A DNA stretch of 64,000 bases from Rhynchopus sp. YZ270_cl-10 (GCA_964035575.1 OZ037861.1:806001-870000); one strand, 5' to 3'. Positions 30,420-41,701 are shown, counted from the first letter of the stretch. Made by a program: numbers and translations. The notes: generated by a model not told the origin, from the letters alone.

Positions 30420-32358
30420 GGGATAAGGACAGTCTGGCCCACTACGTTTGACTTTTGGACAGTATGGGCCCAACATGTTTCGATAAAGACAGTTCAGCCC
30501 CAAACGTTTGTAAAAAAGACAGTTCAGACCCAAAACGTTTGTAAAAAAGACAGTTCAGACCCAAAGCGTTTGCAAAAAAGACAGTTCAGACCCAAAACGT
30601 TTGTAAAAAAGACAGTTCAGACCCAAAACGTTTGTAAAAAAGACAGTTCAGACCCAAAGCGTTTGCAAAAAAGACAGTTCAGACCCAAAACGTTTGTAAA
30701 AAAGACAGTTCAGACCCAAAACGTTTGTAAAAAAGACAGTTCAGACCCAAAACGTTTGTAAAAAAGACAGTTCAGACCCAAAGCGTTTGCAAAAAAGACA
30801 GTTCAGACCCAAAACGTTTGTAAAAAAGACAGTTCAGACCCAAAACGTTTGTAAAAAAGACAGTTCAGACCCAAAACGTTTGTAAAAAAGACAGTTCAGA
30901 CCCAAAACGTTTGTAAAAAAGACAGTTCAGACCCAGGCAGCGGTAGGGAGGGTTTGCGGGTTTCTGGTGGGAGGGGTGTTCGCGGGGGTACCCCCCGCTG
31001 AATCTGGCACTGGGGTGCCCAAGCACCCAGATACGCAGGTACACACGTACACGTACCCTAATTGCCAGAGTCGACGCAACAAAAAAGTCCAAAAGACTTT
31101 GTTGGTGGCCTTACTCATTTGGATCACAACAATTTTGGCCCAGGCATGCTCTTGAAGTATGACAATTTAGTGTGTATGGGGCAGGGTGTTGTTTTGTTCT
31201 GAATTCTCTTTGTTATAACATCTATCTAGCATCAAAATTGTGGAAAACTTTGCACCCCAAACACCCTCAACAACGCCCGCCAAAAGGCGCCCCTTGTTTC
31301 TGGGAGTTGGTTCTCATGTTTGATACACTACACAGCAGACATTCCTCTGAGTCCAACGCTTGTGCGGCGTTGTACGTAAGGTGCACGAAGACAGGGTCTG
31401 GTGGTAAATTTTGCGTACTGCGACGTGGTACTGCGTGGGTCTGGGAATATGGGTACCTGGGTACAGGATATTTGTTGTCAAAGACATCTTCCACCATGCA
31501 TTGAGGAGGGTAAGACAGTGGTCGCAGTTTGTACTTGATAGCATTACAACATCTAACTTCTCCACGGGGGTCTTGGGCCGTTCACTCGGTTATACCTTGA
31601 CTAGCGGAAGAGGCCTTTTTGGTCTCTAGAATATCCGGTCTTCCCGAACGGAGGCACACTTTGTGTGTTACTACGACCTGGCAACTTCCAGCAGTAGGTT
31701 AAGTAATCTTTCTTGTAAATTGTTGGATCATTATCTCCTCAGTGCATTAATGCCCCACGTGATTGGACACTCTTGTGTTTGTCATGTGGAGCTGTGGTTG
31801 CTCTTTCACGACTTTTTTCCTTGTACACCAGTGTACCGTGTACCTGGGTACCTAGGCACCTGGTCGCCTGGGTACGTACCGGTAAATGTGACCAAATACC
31901 TGGTCATCTGACCAGGTTTTCCTGGTCATGACCAGGTGGTCTGACCAGGTATACCTGGTCAGATGACCAGGTATCTGGTCAGACCTCTGACCAGCGCACG
32001 GTGATAGCCGTGCCCAAGACCCACCCAGGGGTGGCATTTTTGGGCTCAGGTGGGTGCAGCTGCCTGGGTCTGAACTGTCTTTTTTACAAACGTTTCTGAA
32101 CTGTCTTTTTTGCAAACGTTTTGGGTCTGAACTGTCTTTTTTACAAACGTTTTGGGTCTGAACTGTCTTTTTTGCAAACGTTTTGGGTCTGAACTGTCTT
32201 TTTTGCAAACGTTTTGGGTCTGAACTGTCTTTTTTGCAAACGTTTTGGGTCTGAATTGTCTTTTTTACAAACGTTTGGGGCTGAACTGTCTTTATCGAAA
32301 CATGTTGGGCCCATACTGTCCAAAAGTCAAACGTAGTGGGCCAGACTGTCCTTATCCC
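30420..32358. mobile_element. Foldback element with 31-bp repeat arms
   Basis: Begins GGGATAAGGACAGTCTGGCC and ends with its inverse at 32358; flanked by a perfect 9-bp duplication ATAGAAAAT (30411-30419 and 32359-32367). The terminal 70 bp are followed on the left by about 14 tandem 31-bp units (GACAGTTCAGACCCAAAACG plus TTTGTAAAAAA, 30488-30940) and on the right by about 7 inverted units (32068-32290). The unique middle (about 1.1 kb) carries no recognisable protein but includes clustered ACCAGGT/ACCTGGT palindromes at 31836-31995. Arms of tandem repeats and a 9-bp duplication are typical of foldback transposons. It appears non-autonomous. Confidence 0.85.
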
Positions 32359-32676
32359 ATAGAAAATAATAGAAATGGGGTAGGGGGGGTGCGGGGGGAG
32401 GGAGGTGGTGGGCTGGGTGGAGAGCTATTATGGGGGTAAAAACCCATTAGTTGTGCTTGGAAGCCGAAGCGTCAGGTGTGTTACAATGTGCTCAGGGGAA
32501 GCTCTCATATGGTTAAGTTTGGTGACTCAGCATAGCTCGTCTTATAAACTTTTCATTTTTTTTCTCTTTTATTCAAGGTGGTGGCTCAATCATGGTGTTT
32601 TTTTATGTTATTAAGTGTTCAGCTGTAGTTGTACGATAACAATTGGTGGAAGCAAAAAAAATAAAACCATCGTGTT
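32359..32676. other. Spacer with a motif A copy
   Basis: Contains GGTGACTCAG…CTTATAAACTTTTC (32521-32554) followed by a T-rich tract ending TTCAAG (32577), that is, motif A with a candidate acceptor. Otherwise nothing recognised. Confidence 0.45.
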
Positions 32677-33497
32677 CAGGGTTCTATACAGCATTCCGCC
32701 CACGAGGGGCTGGCTCGGTCAGAATCGGTTTGACTCGGTCAGCCCAAAAAAAAATTTTCCCCCCTCCACAGGGAATTATATAGGTTTTGGGGTTTTTCGC
32801 TGAACTCGGTCGAGCCCGGGTCCCCAACCTAGCTCAAGTTGGGGGCCTCCGGCGGAATGTGAGAATTCCTCGGTTATCCAATTGCGGAGTTCGGCACTTC
32901 ATTGAAGCAATTCGTGCACCAGGCACAAGTGGTACACGAATTGTCTGTAGCCTCAGTACATTTATAACAAAGAAAGGGCGGTCACGGCACCCAAAGCGAA
33001 GCCACGGTACGCAACATTTCTAAAAAAAAGTTGACACAAAACGGCACTGTCGCTGGTAATTGTGGTCAGCTTCCGTAATTTTACTCCCCTGTTTTTCTAA
33101 AACGAAAGTTTCTGGCGAAGCCACGGTACGCAACATTTCTAAAAATTGCGCTTAAAATTGCACATTTTTACTGCAAAAGTATATCATGGGAAGGGTGGGT
33201 TGCAATCTTGCGCCGCAGGCGCACGGTACGCTACTTTTATTATTTCGCCATGCTGCATGCTTCCTTTTCCTTCGGCGTTTGACCAATTGAGTCGCGTTCT
33301 GGCTGTGACGGGGTCACTTTGTTCATGAGGCCATTTCTGGTCACTCTCAGAGGCTCGTGGGAGGTACCAAAATTTCCACCCCAAGATTTGGAAAAAAAAT
33401 CTGAGATTTATAAAAAAAAAAAAAAAAAAAACGGCTGACCGAGTCAACGTCTGACTCGGTCAGACCGACCGAGTGACCGGGCCTATATAGAACCCTG
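32677..33497. mobile_element. TIR element CAGGGTTCTATA
   Basis: Left CAGGGTTCTATACAG, right the inverse CTATATAGAACCCTG (33483-33497), with direct repeats CGTGTT on both sides (32671-32676 and 33498-33503). CTCGGTCAG motifs cluster near both ends. The interior shares 32764-33030 with the repeat at 19320 and contains three ACGGTACGC cores. No coding capacity. Probably a non-autonomous hAT-like transposon, but the flanking duplication is only 6 bp. Confidence 0.6.
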
Positions 33498-33534
33498 CGT
33501 GTTCATCAGCGGTTACGTAAAAGCGTTTTTTTAT

Positions 33535-33592
33535 ATAGTGGACTTCATCCTCGGGGAGGCTACACTAATGCAACCAAGGTTTCAAGAAAAAA
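33535..33592. repeat. Motif D copy 1
   Basis: ATAGTGGACTTCATCCTC, GGCTACACTAATGCAACCAA and a TTTCAAGAAAA tail. Related copies are at 63147-63200 and 63598-63655. Confidence 0.45.
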
Positions 33593-34220
33593 TGGTGGTT
33601 CACCTTATCAGCTAGCTACCAACAGCGGGGCTTCACTGCTTTGTCATCTGTTCACATCCATGCAACAGCTAAAACTTGAAAAGATCTTCTGTCTAGGAAA
33701 TTCTTTACAATTTTTATGATGCGGTCCTGCTGTTGGGCCCGATGTGGCCCAAAGGCGGAACTACTCTCATATGATGTAAATCCCGTACAATCGTACAGAA
33801 TATTACCCATGATGATATTATTCTTACATTAGCGTGTAACACTAATTCTGACTGCGTTCTATTTCACACTTCCAGTTTCTTATTTTTTTCTTCTCATGTT
33901 CTTTCGTTTCTTCATTGTGTACTATTTTTTGTGTGGCTCTCAATACAGTAGTGTCCAACTTCGGAGGAGTGAAAAAAAAAAAATTACCGGATTTTCTGGA
34001 ATCCGGTGGTTCTAAGTGGGCCACCGAATGTTTTCTACTACTAAAGTGGCGCCACATCCTCATGGGATGTGCCTGCGCTACAGTCAAATAGATTTTTTTT
34101 TTAAAACCTCCAAACTTAGACAAAAACCCGTGAAATTAGTGTTAAAAAAGTTAGTGGAGGATTTGTTCAACTGTGGCAAACACAACTGAGGCAACTCCAC
34201 TATCAAATAAAATTTAAATA
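33593..34220. other. Spacer with motif E copy 2
   Basis: AT-rich. 34151-34215 is motif E (AGTGGAG…GGCAAACACAACTGAGGCAA…CTCCACT), whose ends pair. 33988-34011 holds a CCGGATTTTCTGGAATCCGG hairpin. No gene seen. Confidence 0.4.
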
Positions 34221-34310
34221 CAGTGGTTAAAGAAAGTTTACGCCTAAACTAATGGCGGAATTGAAATCGATGGCGGAAAGTACTTTAGGCGGAACTTTCT
34301 TTAACCACCG
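34221..34310. ncRNA. Long hairpin, possible small-RNA precursor or MITE
   Basis: GTGGTTAAAGAAAGTT…CGCCTAAA (34223-34248) pairs with TTTAGGCG…AACTTTCTTTAACCAC (34283-34308) with two or three mismatches, giving a stem of about 30 bp and a loop of about 28 nt. The fold resembles a miRNA precursor, but a tiny MITE is just as likely. Confidence 0.35.
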
Positions 34311-34716
34311 TAATGCCTCCTTTCCCACTCTCTCTGTAGAAGTGCTCACAGCGAGGCTCATCTTATATCTATTGTTAAAAGGACCTTTGGGGCGACTTTG
34401 TGTACTGCATCCGCCGAATTACGTTGTTTTTTTTTTTTTTTGTACCTTCGATGTCTGTGCTGCTCGTTGGGGATGGACGCTCATTCAACGATTCAATTTT
34501 TCGTCCATTATTGTGAACAGCGTTTGGTGTTTTTCAAAAAAAAAAAATGTGACTGAGTGTGGGGATGCGTTCAAGAATTAAACTCTTCCCCCCCAAACCC
34601 CCTTTCATCTCTAGTTTTCTTTATCCAAACGTCGAGTGGACGCGTAATAATTTTGTTGTCGTCTTTTTTAAATTAAAATGACAGCGTGGCTTAGTATTTT
34701 TTTTTCTGTGTAAAGC

Positions 34717-34748
34717 AGTACTCCGGGGCTTGATAACCCACGGAGTTG
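34717..34748 (+). repeat. Motif C hairpin, copy 2
   Basis: ACTCCGGGG pairs with CCCACGGAGT; same layout as 8637-8668. Confidence 0.4.
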
Positions 34749-36162
34749 TAAAGTTCCTGCTGCCCCCAGAAAAGGGGGCATCGGCTTCACTTTCTTTTTT
34801 TTTTTACGCACACTACTTTGTGAGCGGAAAGTGTCACGTCGTTCACTCACCCAACCGTGCTCCGCAACACCACCAACCAACAGGTAATTTTTAGTGTGTG
34901 TGGAAGCGTCAACGCATCAAACAACTACAAGAAGGGGGGTGAGGGAACGACAAGTGACACTTTCCTCTCTCTCTTTCTCTCTTCTCTTTAGTTTTCATCG
35001 CTTTTTTTTTGTAGAAAAGGCCGCCATCGTTAGCGCTTTGGGCCTTTAATGGGTGCACTGTGTCCAGGGTGTAGGGATGGCATCCCTGGTACAGTGATCT
35101 AAAATATGTACTGCTAAAGTTTATATGGTGCGTTTGATAAAGTGTCTGACTAACTATCATCTCCTATCATCGTACTATCTGTCTCCATGTGATGAGACAG
35201 ATAAAATTTTTCTCTCTTTGTGTTTCTGTATTGTTTGTGCTTTTCGGGGGTGGGGGCTGGTCTCTTGTTGAATAGTGGTGTTTCTAGTTTTTGATCTGTA
35301 TTTTCTTTGCTTACCTTGATGTGCATTCAGCAGCGTGGGGATGCTTCCGTGCAGGGGGGGAAAGTGAGGCTTTGGCCCATTTTATTACAAACAAAAAAAA
35401 ACAAAAACAATTCCCCCTTTTTTTTCGGTTTTGGGCCCCCCCAGGGTACCCGGTCACGCATAACCCAAAAGGTACACAGGGCTTTTTTTTGTCTTACCAC
35501 GACTTTAGCACAAGAGAGGCTTTCATCTTATAAACTTTTCTCACGAAGAGGGTTTTGTATTTCAACTCTACTTTTCTGTTTTCTCAGTGTTTCCCTCCTC
35601 CATTGCGCACCCAATGACCCCCTCTACCTACCTACCTACCGGTTCGATGCCGCCCTGTAGTACTATTAAGAAATTCATTTTGCACCTTTTCTGTCTAATA
35701 ACTGTTTCCACAAGAAAAGAAGTTTGGAAGAATGCAAAACGACTCTGGTGTGGAAATTTTGGCTCGCACAACGTGCAGTGTTGCAGTAGAGGGGAAAGAA
35801 AAATTATTTCAAAATTGTCTGCATCTCGCAGGCAGAAGGTGCACGCCAGCCACCACTATGCCGCTCGCTGTCGCTAGGCTCACTCGCACGCTTGGACCCA
35901 TGAGTGTTCTTCAGCGGTCGGCTCTTTCTTCTTCACGCCCTGCTCTTTGCACTCCTGTCAACCACATGCCCTCCTTTTAAGTTCCTGACTAACAACTCTC
36001 CATATCTCGCATTCAGAGGTCCTGCACCACACCACCACTGGGCTATACTCCGTTCAGGCGTTACCCACTCTAATTCTGTCAAAAAAACCACACCACCACA
36101 CCAGGGCCGCTCCCTCCACCCCATCCCCCTTCCCTCTACCCCTTCCCCCTTCCTCCTTCTAG
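34749..36162. other. Spacer with hairpin and motifs A and B
   Basis: A stem-loop CACTGTGTCCAGGG/CCCTGGTACAGTG lies at 35054-35096. Motif A (35495-35540) is followed directly by motif B (35541-35569) and a pyrimidine tract ending TTTTCTCAG at 35587. A short open frame follows (to 35877) and another at 35732-35980; neither is recognised. The last 60 bases are an almost pure pyrimidine tract ending CTTCTAG at the ATG of the next gene, a strong acceptor. Confidence 0.45.
35495..35587 (+). promoter_or_regulatory. Motif A + motif B + acceptor
   Basis: GACTTTAGCACAAGAGAGGC, TTTCATCTTATAAACTTTTC, then GAGGGTTTTGTATTTCAAC, then TTTTCTGTTTTCTCAG. Reads as a branch-point region, intronic motif and 3' splice site in order. 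Confidence 0.5.
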
Positions 36163-38012
36163 ATGGAGGTGTTCATCCGTGACCCAGACTGCGTGATCGA
36201 AGTGGGCATGAACGACTACGTATCGCACCTGAAGCAGAAGGTGGTGCAGGAAACAGGGTTGGCGGTGCAGGCGCTGCTCTTGGAGGGGGTGCGGCTGCCT
36301 GAGGAGGAGCTCTGCTGCTGCACAGATCTTGTGGACGGGTCTGTGCTCGACCTAGAAATTAAGCTCGACGTGGCGTTGCTTCGCAAGACGTGGCTCGCGA
36401 GTGGCGTGGACGTACACCGGGTCCCCTCTCAGCTGTGGACGGATACGGTGTCCTTGCCGCCGTGCAAGCATCACACGGTACGGGATATGAATACGTCCCC
36501 GAAGAGCTTCGTGCCAACGAAGCCATCCTCGCTGCTGTGCTGCAGAGAGATGCGCAGGTGTACACCACAATAGGGCGTAGACTGAGGTGCACCTACCCGA
36601 GCCTCACGGAGGCTGCCATCCGCAGCAGCAGATGGATCACTGCGTATTTCCTGCATATCCCTGAAACGTTGCGATGCCGGAGCCATATCGTCCTCGCTGC
36701 TGCTGCAAAGGAAGGGTGGAGTGTGTCGTTTTTTAAGAGCCTCCCAGAAGCGGCAAGAGGCATGCTGGAAGTTGTGTTGCAGTTTGTGAAGGAGAACCCT
36801 GCCTGCGTAGAGTACGCTTCAACTGCAATGCAAAACCACGGGGAGGTGGTGCGCGCTCACGTCGAAGCAACGCCGTCCGCAACTGGAATGGCTGATGTGC
36901 CTCTGTCGCTGCGGTGGAATGTCGGGGTCATGTGTGCTGTCATGTTGAGGGATGCGTGCTGTCTGCGGGATGACTCCTCACACCGTGTACGAGGGAATGC
37001 AGAGGTTGTGTCTGCGGCCATGCGGAGCAGGCGGTGGGAGTCTTCTCTCCTCCCGTATATTCATAACATCGAGGCATTGAAGGCTGTGGTGGGGAAGGAT
37101 CCATGCACATTGCGCATAGCGCAAGCTCTGCACAATGATACAGAGTTCATCGTGTCGTTGGTGGCGAAGAATGCGAAGTGCATTGAGCACGTCCCCGAGA
37201 CGGTGAAGGGATATAGGAAGGTGGTGCTGGCTGCCATGCGCAGCAAGACGTGGGATGATGCATACCTGAAGCACGTAGCGGAGCCGCTGCTGTCATGCAT
37301 CGATGTGATGGCAGGTCCCATCAAGAGGGACGCAGGTCTCCTGCAGCACGCATCAGACGTGATGCGCTCAAGTCGCAAGCTGTGGATATTGGCGATAGAC
37401 AGCAGGACGTGGAAGGCTTCGTTGCTGCAGTATGCGTCTGACGAACTGAGGGCAGACAGGAAGCTGGTGTGGAAAGCCCTGCAGAAGGACGCCAGAGCAG
37501 TGCGGTACGCAGACCCCTCACTGTGCGACAACAAGGAGCTCATGTTAAAAGGCATGCGGGTGTGCCCTTCTGCGATCCTGCCGTATGCGTCCTCCAGACT
37601 GCGTGCAGATGCAGACTTCATGTTTGAGTGTGCGATGGAGGATACAAACCACCTGCAGTATGCATCGGTGTCTCTGCGGTCGGACACAGACTTCGTGAAG
37701 CGCTTGCTGGTGCACAGACGGGAGGCGCTTTCGAACGCAAAGTACGGATCCTACGTAAAGCTGCCATTGTCTGTCTGGGCACCAGCAAGCGCTTCGGAAC
37801 GTGACGCAGCAAAGGAACGTGCAGAACGTGCAGAAGCAGAAGAGCGTGCAGCAAAGGACCGTGCAGCCATACAACGTGCCCAGCGACGCACCTCTGATGA
37901 GTCTTCAGACTCAGACGAATCTGAAGAATGTGAATACGATGATTACGAGACAAGGATGGTGCGAAGGGAGGCAAGTACTCGTGGTCAACGTTTTAGAGCT
38001 GTCTGCTGGTGA
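36163..38012 (+). CDS. UBL-DUF4116 repeat protein (frame change near 36.4 kb)
   Basis: The ATG at 36163 follows CTTCTAG directly and begins a UBL domain (MEVFIRDPDCVIEVGMNDYV, about 70 residues) with a linker KLDVALLRKTWLASGVDV. The rest lies in another frame from about 36432 to 38012: at least nine helical repeats of DUF4116 type (for example VPEELRANEAILAAVLQRDA and ASDELRADRKLVWKALQKDA), then a Lys/Arg/Glu-rich coiled coil and an acidic tail. The change can be explained by a single-base indel or by a 32-nt mini-intron 36401-36432 (GTGGCG…CCCCTCTCAG), which restores the frame and ends in a good acceptor. DUF4116 has no known biochemical function; it is a repeat found in many protists. I infer a binding repeat fused to UBL, like the other families here. 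Confidence 0.7.
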
Positions 38013-39042
38013 CACTGCAACAGACGACACACAAGACAAGACACTGACTAAGCACGAGAGGTCATCTTATAAACTTTTTTTTTACGCACGCGGTCTCGTA
38101 ACGTCCTGTTGCGAGTGTACTCGACACAGGAGGAGCCTCTTACAAAGCTGTCCTGAGGTGCACCTGTGCCGTAGTAAACCCTTCCTTTCCCTTCCCTTCC
38201 CGCCCCCTTTATTTTTATTTCGTGCTTTCATCCGGATGGCTGGCATGGTGTGGCAGGCCCTTTGCTGGTAGCGTGGGACTCTGGCCTGACTTCCATTTTC
38301 CGTTTTCTTTTTTTTTTGGTGTTTTTGTTGTGTTAAAAGATGTGCATCGTGAGGCATATTCATGGTTCTTTCAATGTTTTGTTTTTGTATGTTTCTGGAT
38401 TGACCTCGCACACACAGGACCTTCTCCCCTTCAAGGAGAAGACAAGACAGTCGTCTTTACCCCTGATGTGTACTTTAAACCCTAACCTTTCGCAGTGAAG
38501 GAGACCAGGATTGTTAAAAAAACATTTTGTTTTTTACGCTTTTGCGAATATAAAGTGTCGTTTTTTTGGTTTTTTTCCCGTTTCTTTTCTTTTTAGTTTC
38601 TTTTTTGGTACAACTTTCAATTTTTTTATTGTTGACAATCAGCGTGATGCCCAACAAAACCCCACCCACAGAAACTCTCCTCTTCTTTAATTTCATCTCG
38701 CCTTGAACACCGCGTTGGGGTTTCACCTCAAGCCAGCTATACCGTAGGATAGTCATTTGCACTGACCTGAAGGTTGGTTGTGATGCATATCTAGGTCTTG
38801 TGCCAATGTTATACACAGCAAGACCCCTGACCACTACTATGACCAACACACACGCCCCTACCCCCCTCTCCCCTCTCCCCCCGACCCCCCTACCCCCCCT
38901 GAGTCACCCCCCCTCCACTCCCCTCCACTCCCCTCCACCCCCTCACACAAAACCCATTTCTTTTTCTCCAGCAATACACACTCTTTAGCGCCTCTTCTCT
39001 TTCCTCTCATCCCCACCTTCTCCCCTCCTGCACCAAGCAACA
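38013..39042. other. Spacer with motif A and repeat H
   Basis: Motif A (38041-38080, CTAAGCACGAGAGGTCATCT then TATAAACTTTTTTTTT) lies just after the DUF4116 gene. Repeat H copy 2 is at 38712-38812. A C-rich tract (38850-38945) and TTTTTCTCCAG (38960-38970) precede the E2 gene and look like an acceptor. Confidence 0.5.
38712..38812 (-). repeat. Dispersed repeat H, copy 2 (inverted)
   Basis: Inverse of 6636-6732 with about ten differences and small gaps over about 95 bp. Confidence 0.6.
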
Positions 39043-40131
39043 ATGCAAGCAGCACGCCGCATCCAGCGCGAAGCTGACAACCTCCAGAAAAAGCCCTGCC
39101 GCGAATTCCTTGCGTACCCTTCCGAGGACAATGCATTCAACTGGTTCTTCACGATGCGCGGTCCTGCCGACACACCGTATGAACGTGGGTACTACCACGG
39201 AAAGGTCATGCTCCCGCACAACTACCCCTACGCACCACCAGACGTTCTCATGCTCACCCCAAACGGCAGATTCGAAACGGACCTCAAAATCTGTCTGTCA
39301 GAGGTGACAAGCTATCACCCGGAGAATTGGCAGCCGTCGTGGGGGGTGCACACCGTGCTCCACGCCCTGAGGTCTTTCATGAGCACGCCAGGAACCAACG
39401 CTGTCGCAGCGATACAGTACCCGGACAGCGAAAAGCTGCGCCTTGCGGAGGAGTCGCGCACCTACGTCTCGAAGGTCGGCACGCATGTAGCAGAGCATAT
39501 CCTCATCTTGGACGCAGCGCCTAGCTGGGAGGACCGGGAGTCTGGTGGGTCGCCGGCAAAGGCAGAGACTGCGGTGGTGCCTGCCGCTGTGCCTGAAGCA
39601 GCGCCGGTGGTGGCGCCAGTGGTGGTGGAGGAGGTGGCGGTGCAGGAGGAGGAGGTGGTGGAGGCAGTGGGGGCGGAGGTTGCGGGTGCGGGTGCAGCGG
39701 AGCGTATGGTGGACGCTGTGACGGCTGCGCCGGTAGCCTCGGGTACGTGGCAGTTGAATGAAAGCACGCTTGACAGTCTTGTACTCGTATGTGAAAGGGT
39801 TTTTATGGGAAATAGAGATAGCGAAATTAAAAAAAACTGTTGTAGTTTTTGTGGTACAATGTCATGGAGAGGGCGTATTTCAAGTCAGCTTTTTTAACCT
39901 CTCCTTTGATGTGCTTCTGTAGATTGTTGATGAAACGAGCCTTTAAAAGTGACCAAAAAATCACGGAGATTGCGTTTCCTGTGCTTTTTTTTTTTCCTTC
40001 CCAAAAAAAAAACCAAAAAAAACAAAACACAGTTCCTGCTGATGGGCATCTTCACAATACTCTCGAAGAAGTACCTCGCTACCTTGGAGATGGAGGACAC
40101 GCTCACTTCCATTAAGGATTTGTTCGATTGA
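39043..40131 (+). CDS. Ubc6/UBE2J-like tail-anchored E2 enzyme
   Basis: Two exons, 39043-39786 and 40033-40131, give 280 residues. Residues 1-150 are a ubiquitin-conjugating fold. LTPNGRFETDLKICLSEVTS contains the catalytic Cys (about 84) in the Ubc6/UBE2J setting, followed by HPENWQPSWGVHTVL, which is diagnostic of this ER-associated subfamily. A Val/Ala/Glu-rich linker (about 170-235) leads to the C-terminus. Joining the exons creates LVLFLLMGIFTIL, a hydrophobic tail anchor that is absent if the intron is read through. It takes ubiquitin from E1 and passes it on to ER-membrane quality-control substrates. The start ATG lies about 70 nt after TTTTTCTCCAG. It follows the UBL-DUF4116 gene by 1 kb. 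Confidence 0.85.
39787..40032 (+). other. Intron of the E2 gene carrying motif B
   Basis: 246 nt, GTATGT at the 5' end and AAAACACAG at the 3' end, phase 0. It contains motif B at 39852-39889 (GGTACAATGTCATGGAGAGG then GCGTATTTCAAG), showing that motif B can lie inside an intron. Confidence 0.8.
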
Positions 40132-40910
40132 TCTCATAAGAACACGTCGTGCGAGCCGCGAGGGGGCACACACTGTCTCCTCTAGTCGTGGTTGCGTCAG
40201 AAGCAGTGTCATTTGATCAATTCTCCCCTACTCTGCAGTGATCTGGCGTATGGGAGGGAGGGCACAGCGGCGATGAAGTAGTGTTGCATTTGTATTTTGT
40301 GATGTGTGTTGTGTTTGATAACTAAGAGGGGGTAATTCTTGCGACAAGAACATACCCACATAAACAATCGACCCAGGACCGGCACGCAATCAGTGTGCGT
40401 GACGTGATCTCTCTGTGTGTGGGTAGCTTTTTTTTTTAACGGAACATTGTACCCAGGTGGTAGCGAACGGCTACGGTTTTCAGAATTATTTTTTTTTATA
40501 AAAAAGCAGGAATGCGATTTTTTTTTTCTGGTGTGCATTTTATTTTTGGTTTGTTTGTTACATATTTACCTTTAGGGGGGAGGGGGGAAGGGGAGGGGAG
40601 AGGGGGGCTAGTTGTTGAGGTAAGAAAGACAGAGTTGTGGGGGGTGTAAGTTAGTATGCATCGGTAAAATGACGGGAGAATTCTCGAGGTGGTGAAAATC
40701 ACCAAAAAAAAAAAAAATCTCTTTTTGTTAGGTGACAAAATACAGAGAGGCTTAGGGTCATCCTATGACAATTTTTTTTTCTTCGGGTTTTCGGAGGACT
40801 TTGTATTTCCAGTTAAAATTTCACCCCCCCTTTTTAGTACCGTGCGCGAGGTTCTTCACAGCGCAAAAGCTAGTGAAAAGCCAAGCAGCCGTACACATCA
40901 TTTTTGATAA

Positions 40911-40969
40911 GGTGACCTAAGCACGAGAGGCTTGGGATCATCTTATAAACTTTTCTCTCTTTTTTCTAG
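40911..40969 (+). promoter_or_regulatory. Best copy of motif A with acceptor
   Basis: GGTGACCTAAGC pairs with GCTTGGGATCATC (one bulged A) around the loop ACGAGAG; then TTATAAACTTTTCTCTC and TTTTTTCTAG. The stem is about 12 bp and ends 2 nt before TTATAAAC. Confidence 0.6.
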
Positions 40970-41701
40970 GACAAATACTGTGATCGATTGCGGTCAACAA
41001 AACAGCAAACTGAATGCATAGAGGATGGGCTCTGTAGGACCGCACTGGTTGGGTCCGCCTACTGTGCACCCAACCGATCGAGCTTTGTATTTCAAGTCAC
41101 GTGACGGAAGAAATTTGCTTTCAAGCAACGTTGACTTCGTGCAAAGCCCTAAGCCCATCCCACCAATATTTTGTGTAAAAAAATAATGTGTGCAAGTGGC
41201 GCGTGTCATCTGATATGTCTTTGAGGTGAACCAATCACGTAAAAACTGTTCTTCTTTTTGTTTCTGACAATCTCCCCCACTGGTATCATTTCTTCAGGAG
41301 TTGAGAGGCTTAGGGATCATCTTACAAACTTTTCTTTCTTCACCCCCCCACATAGGGGGATGCCAGATGCCCCCCTCCCTCTGTACAAATGTAGTAACAT
41401 ACGTGGATGGCACCCCCCGTTTACCGGGAATTACCGGGTTTCATTGTTTCATTGTTTCATTACCAGATTCTGGTTGTCATTACCAGGCATTTTCCAAGGC
41501 ATTTTCCGGGTACAACATATCCCCGTAATAACCAGGAATGGATCCGGGATTTTTGCAAAAAAAAAAACCCGGTATTTACCCCAATACATGGTAAACGAGT
41601 ATTCCACCCTGTGGACATAAATTTTGTTTTGAAGCATTTGGAGCCAGACCAGACTTTCCTTTTTTGTCTTCAAACTCTAAAATCAAATAATATTATACTG
41701 C

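Noticed and set aside
30570-30761. Open frame KRQFRPKTFVKKTVQTQ
   Set aside because: Reading through the 31-bp foldback repeat in successive frames; not a gene.
35611-35980. Two short open frames after the motif A/B acceptor
   Set aside because: No recognisable domain, low GC3, and they overlap in different frames; could be leader sequence.
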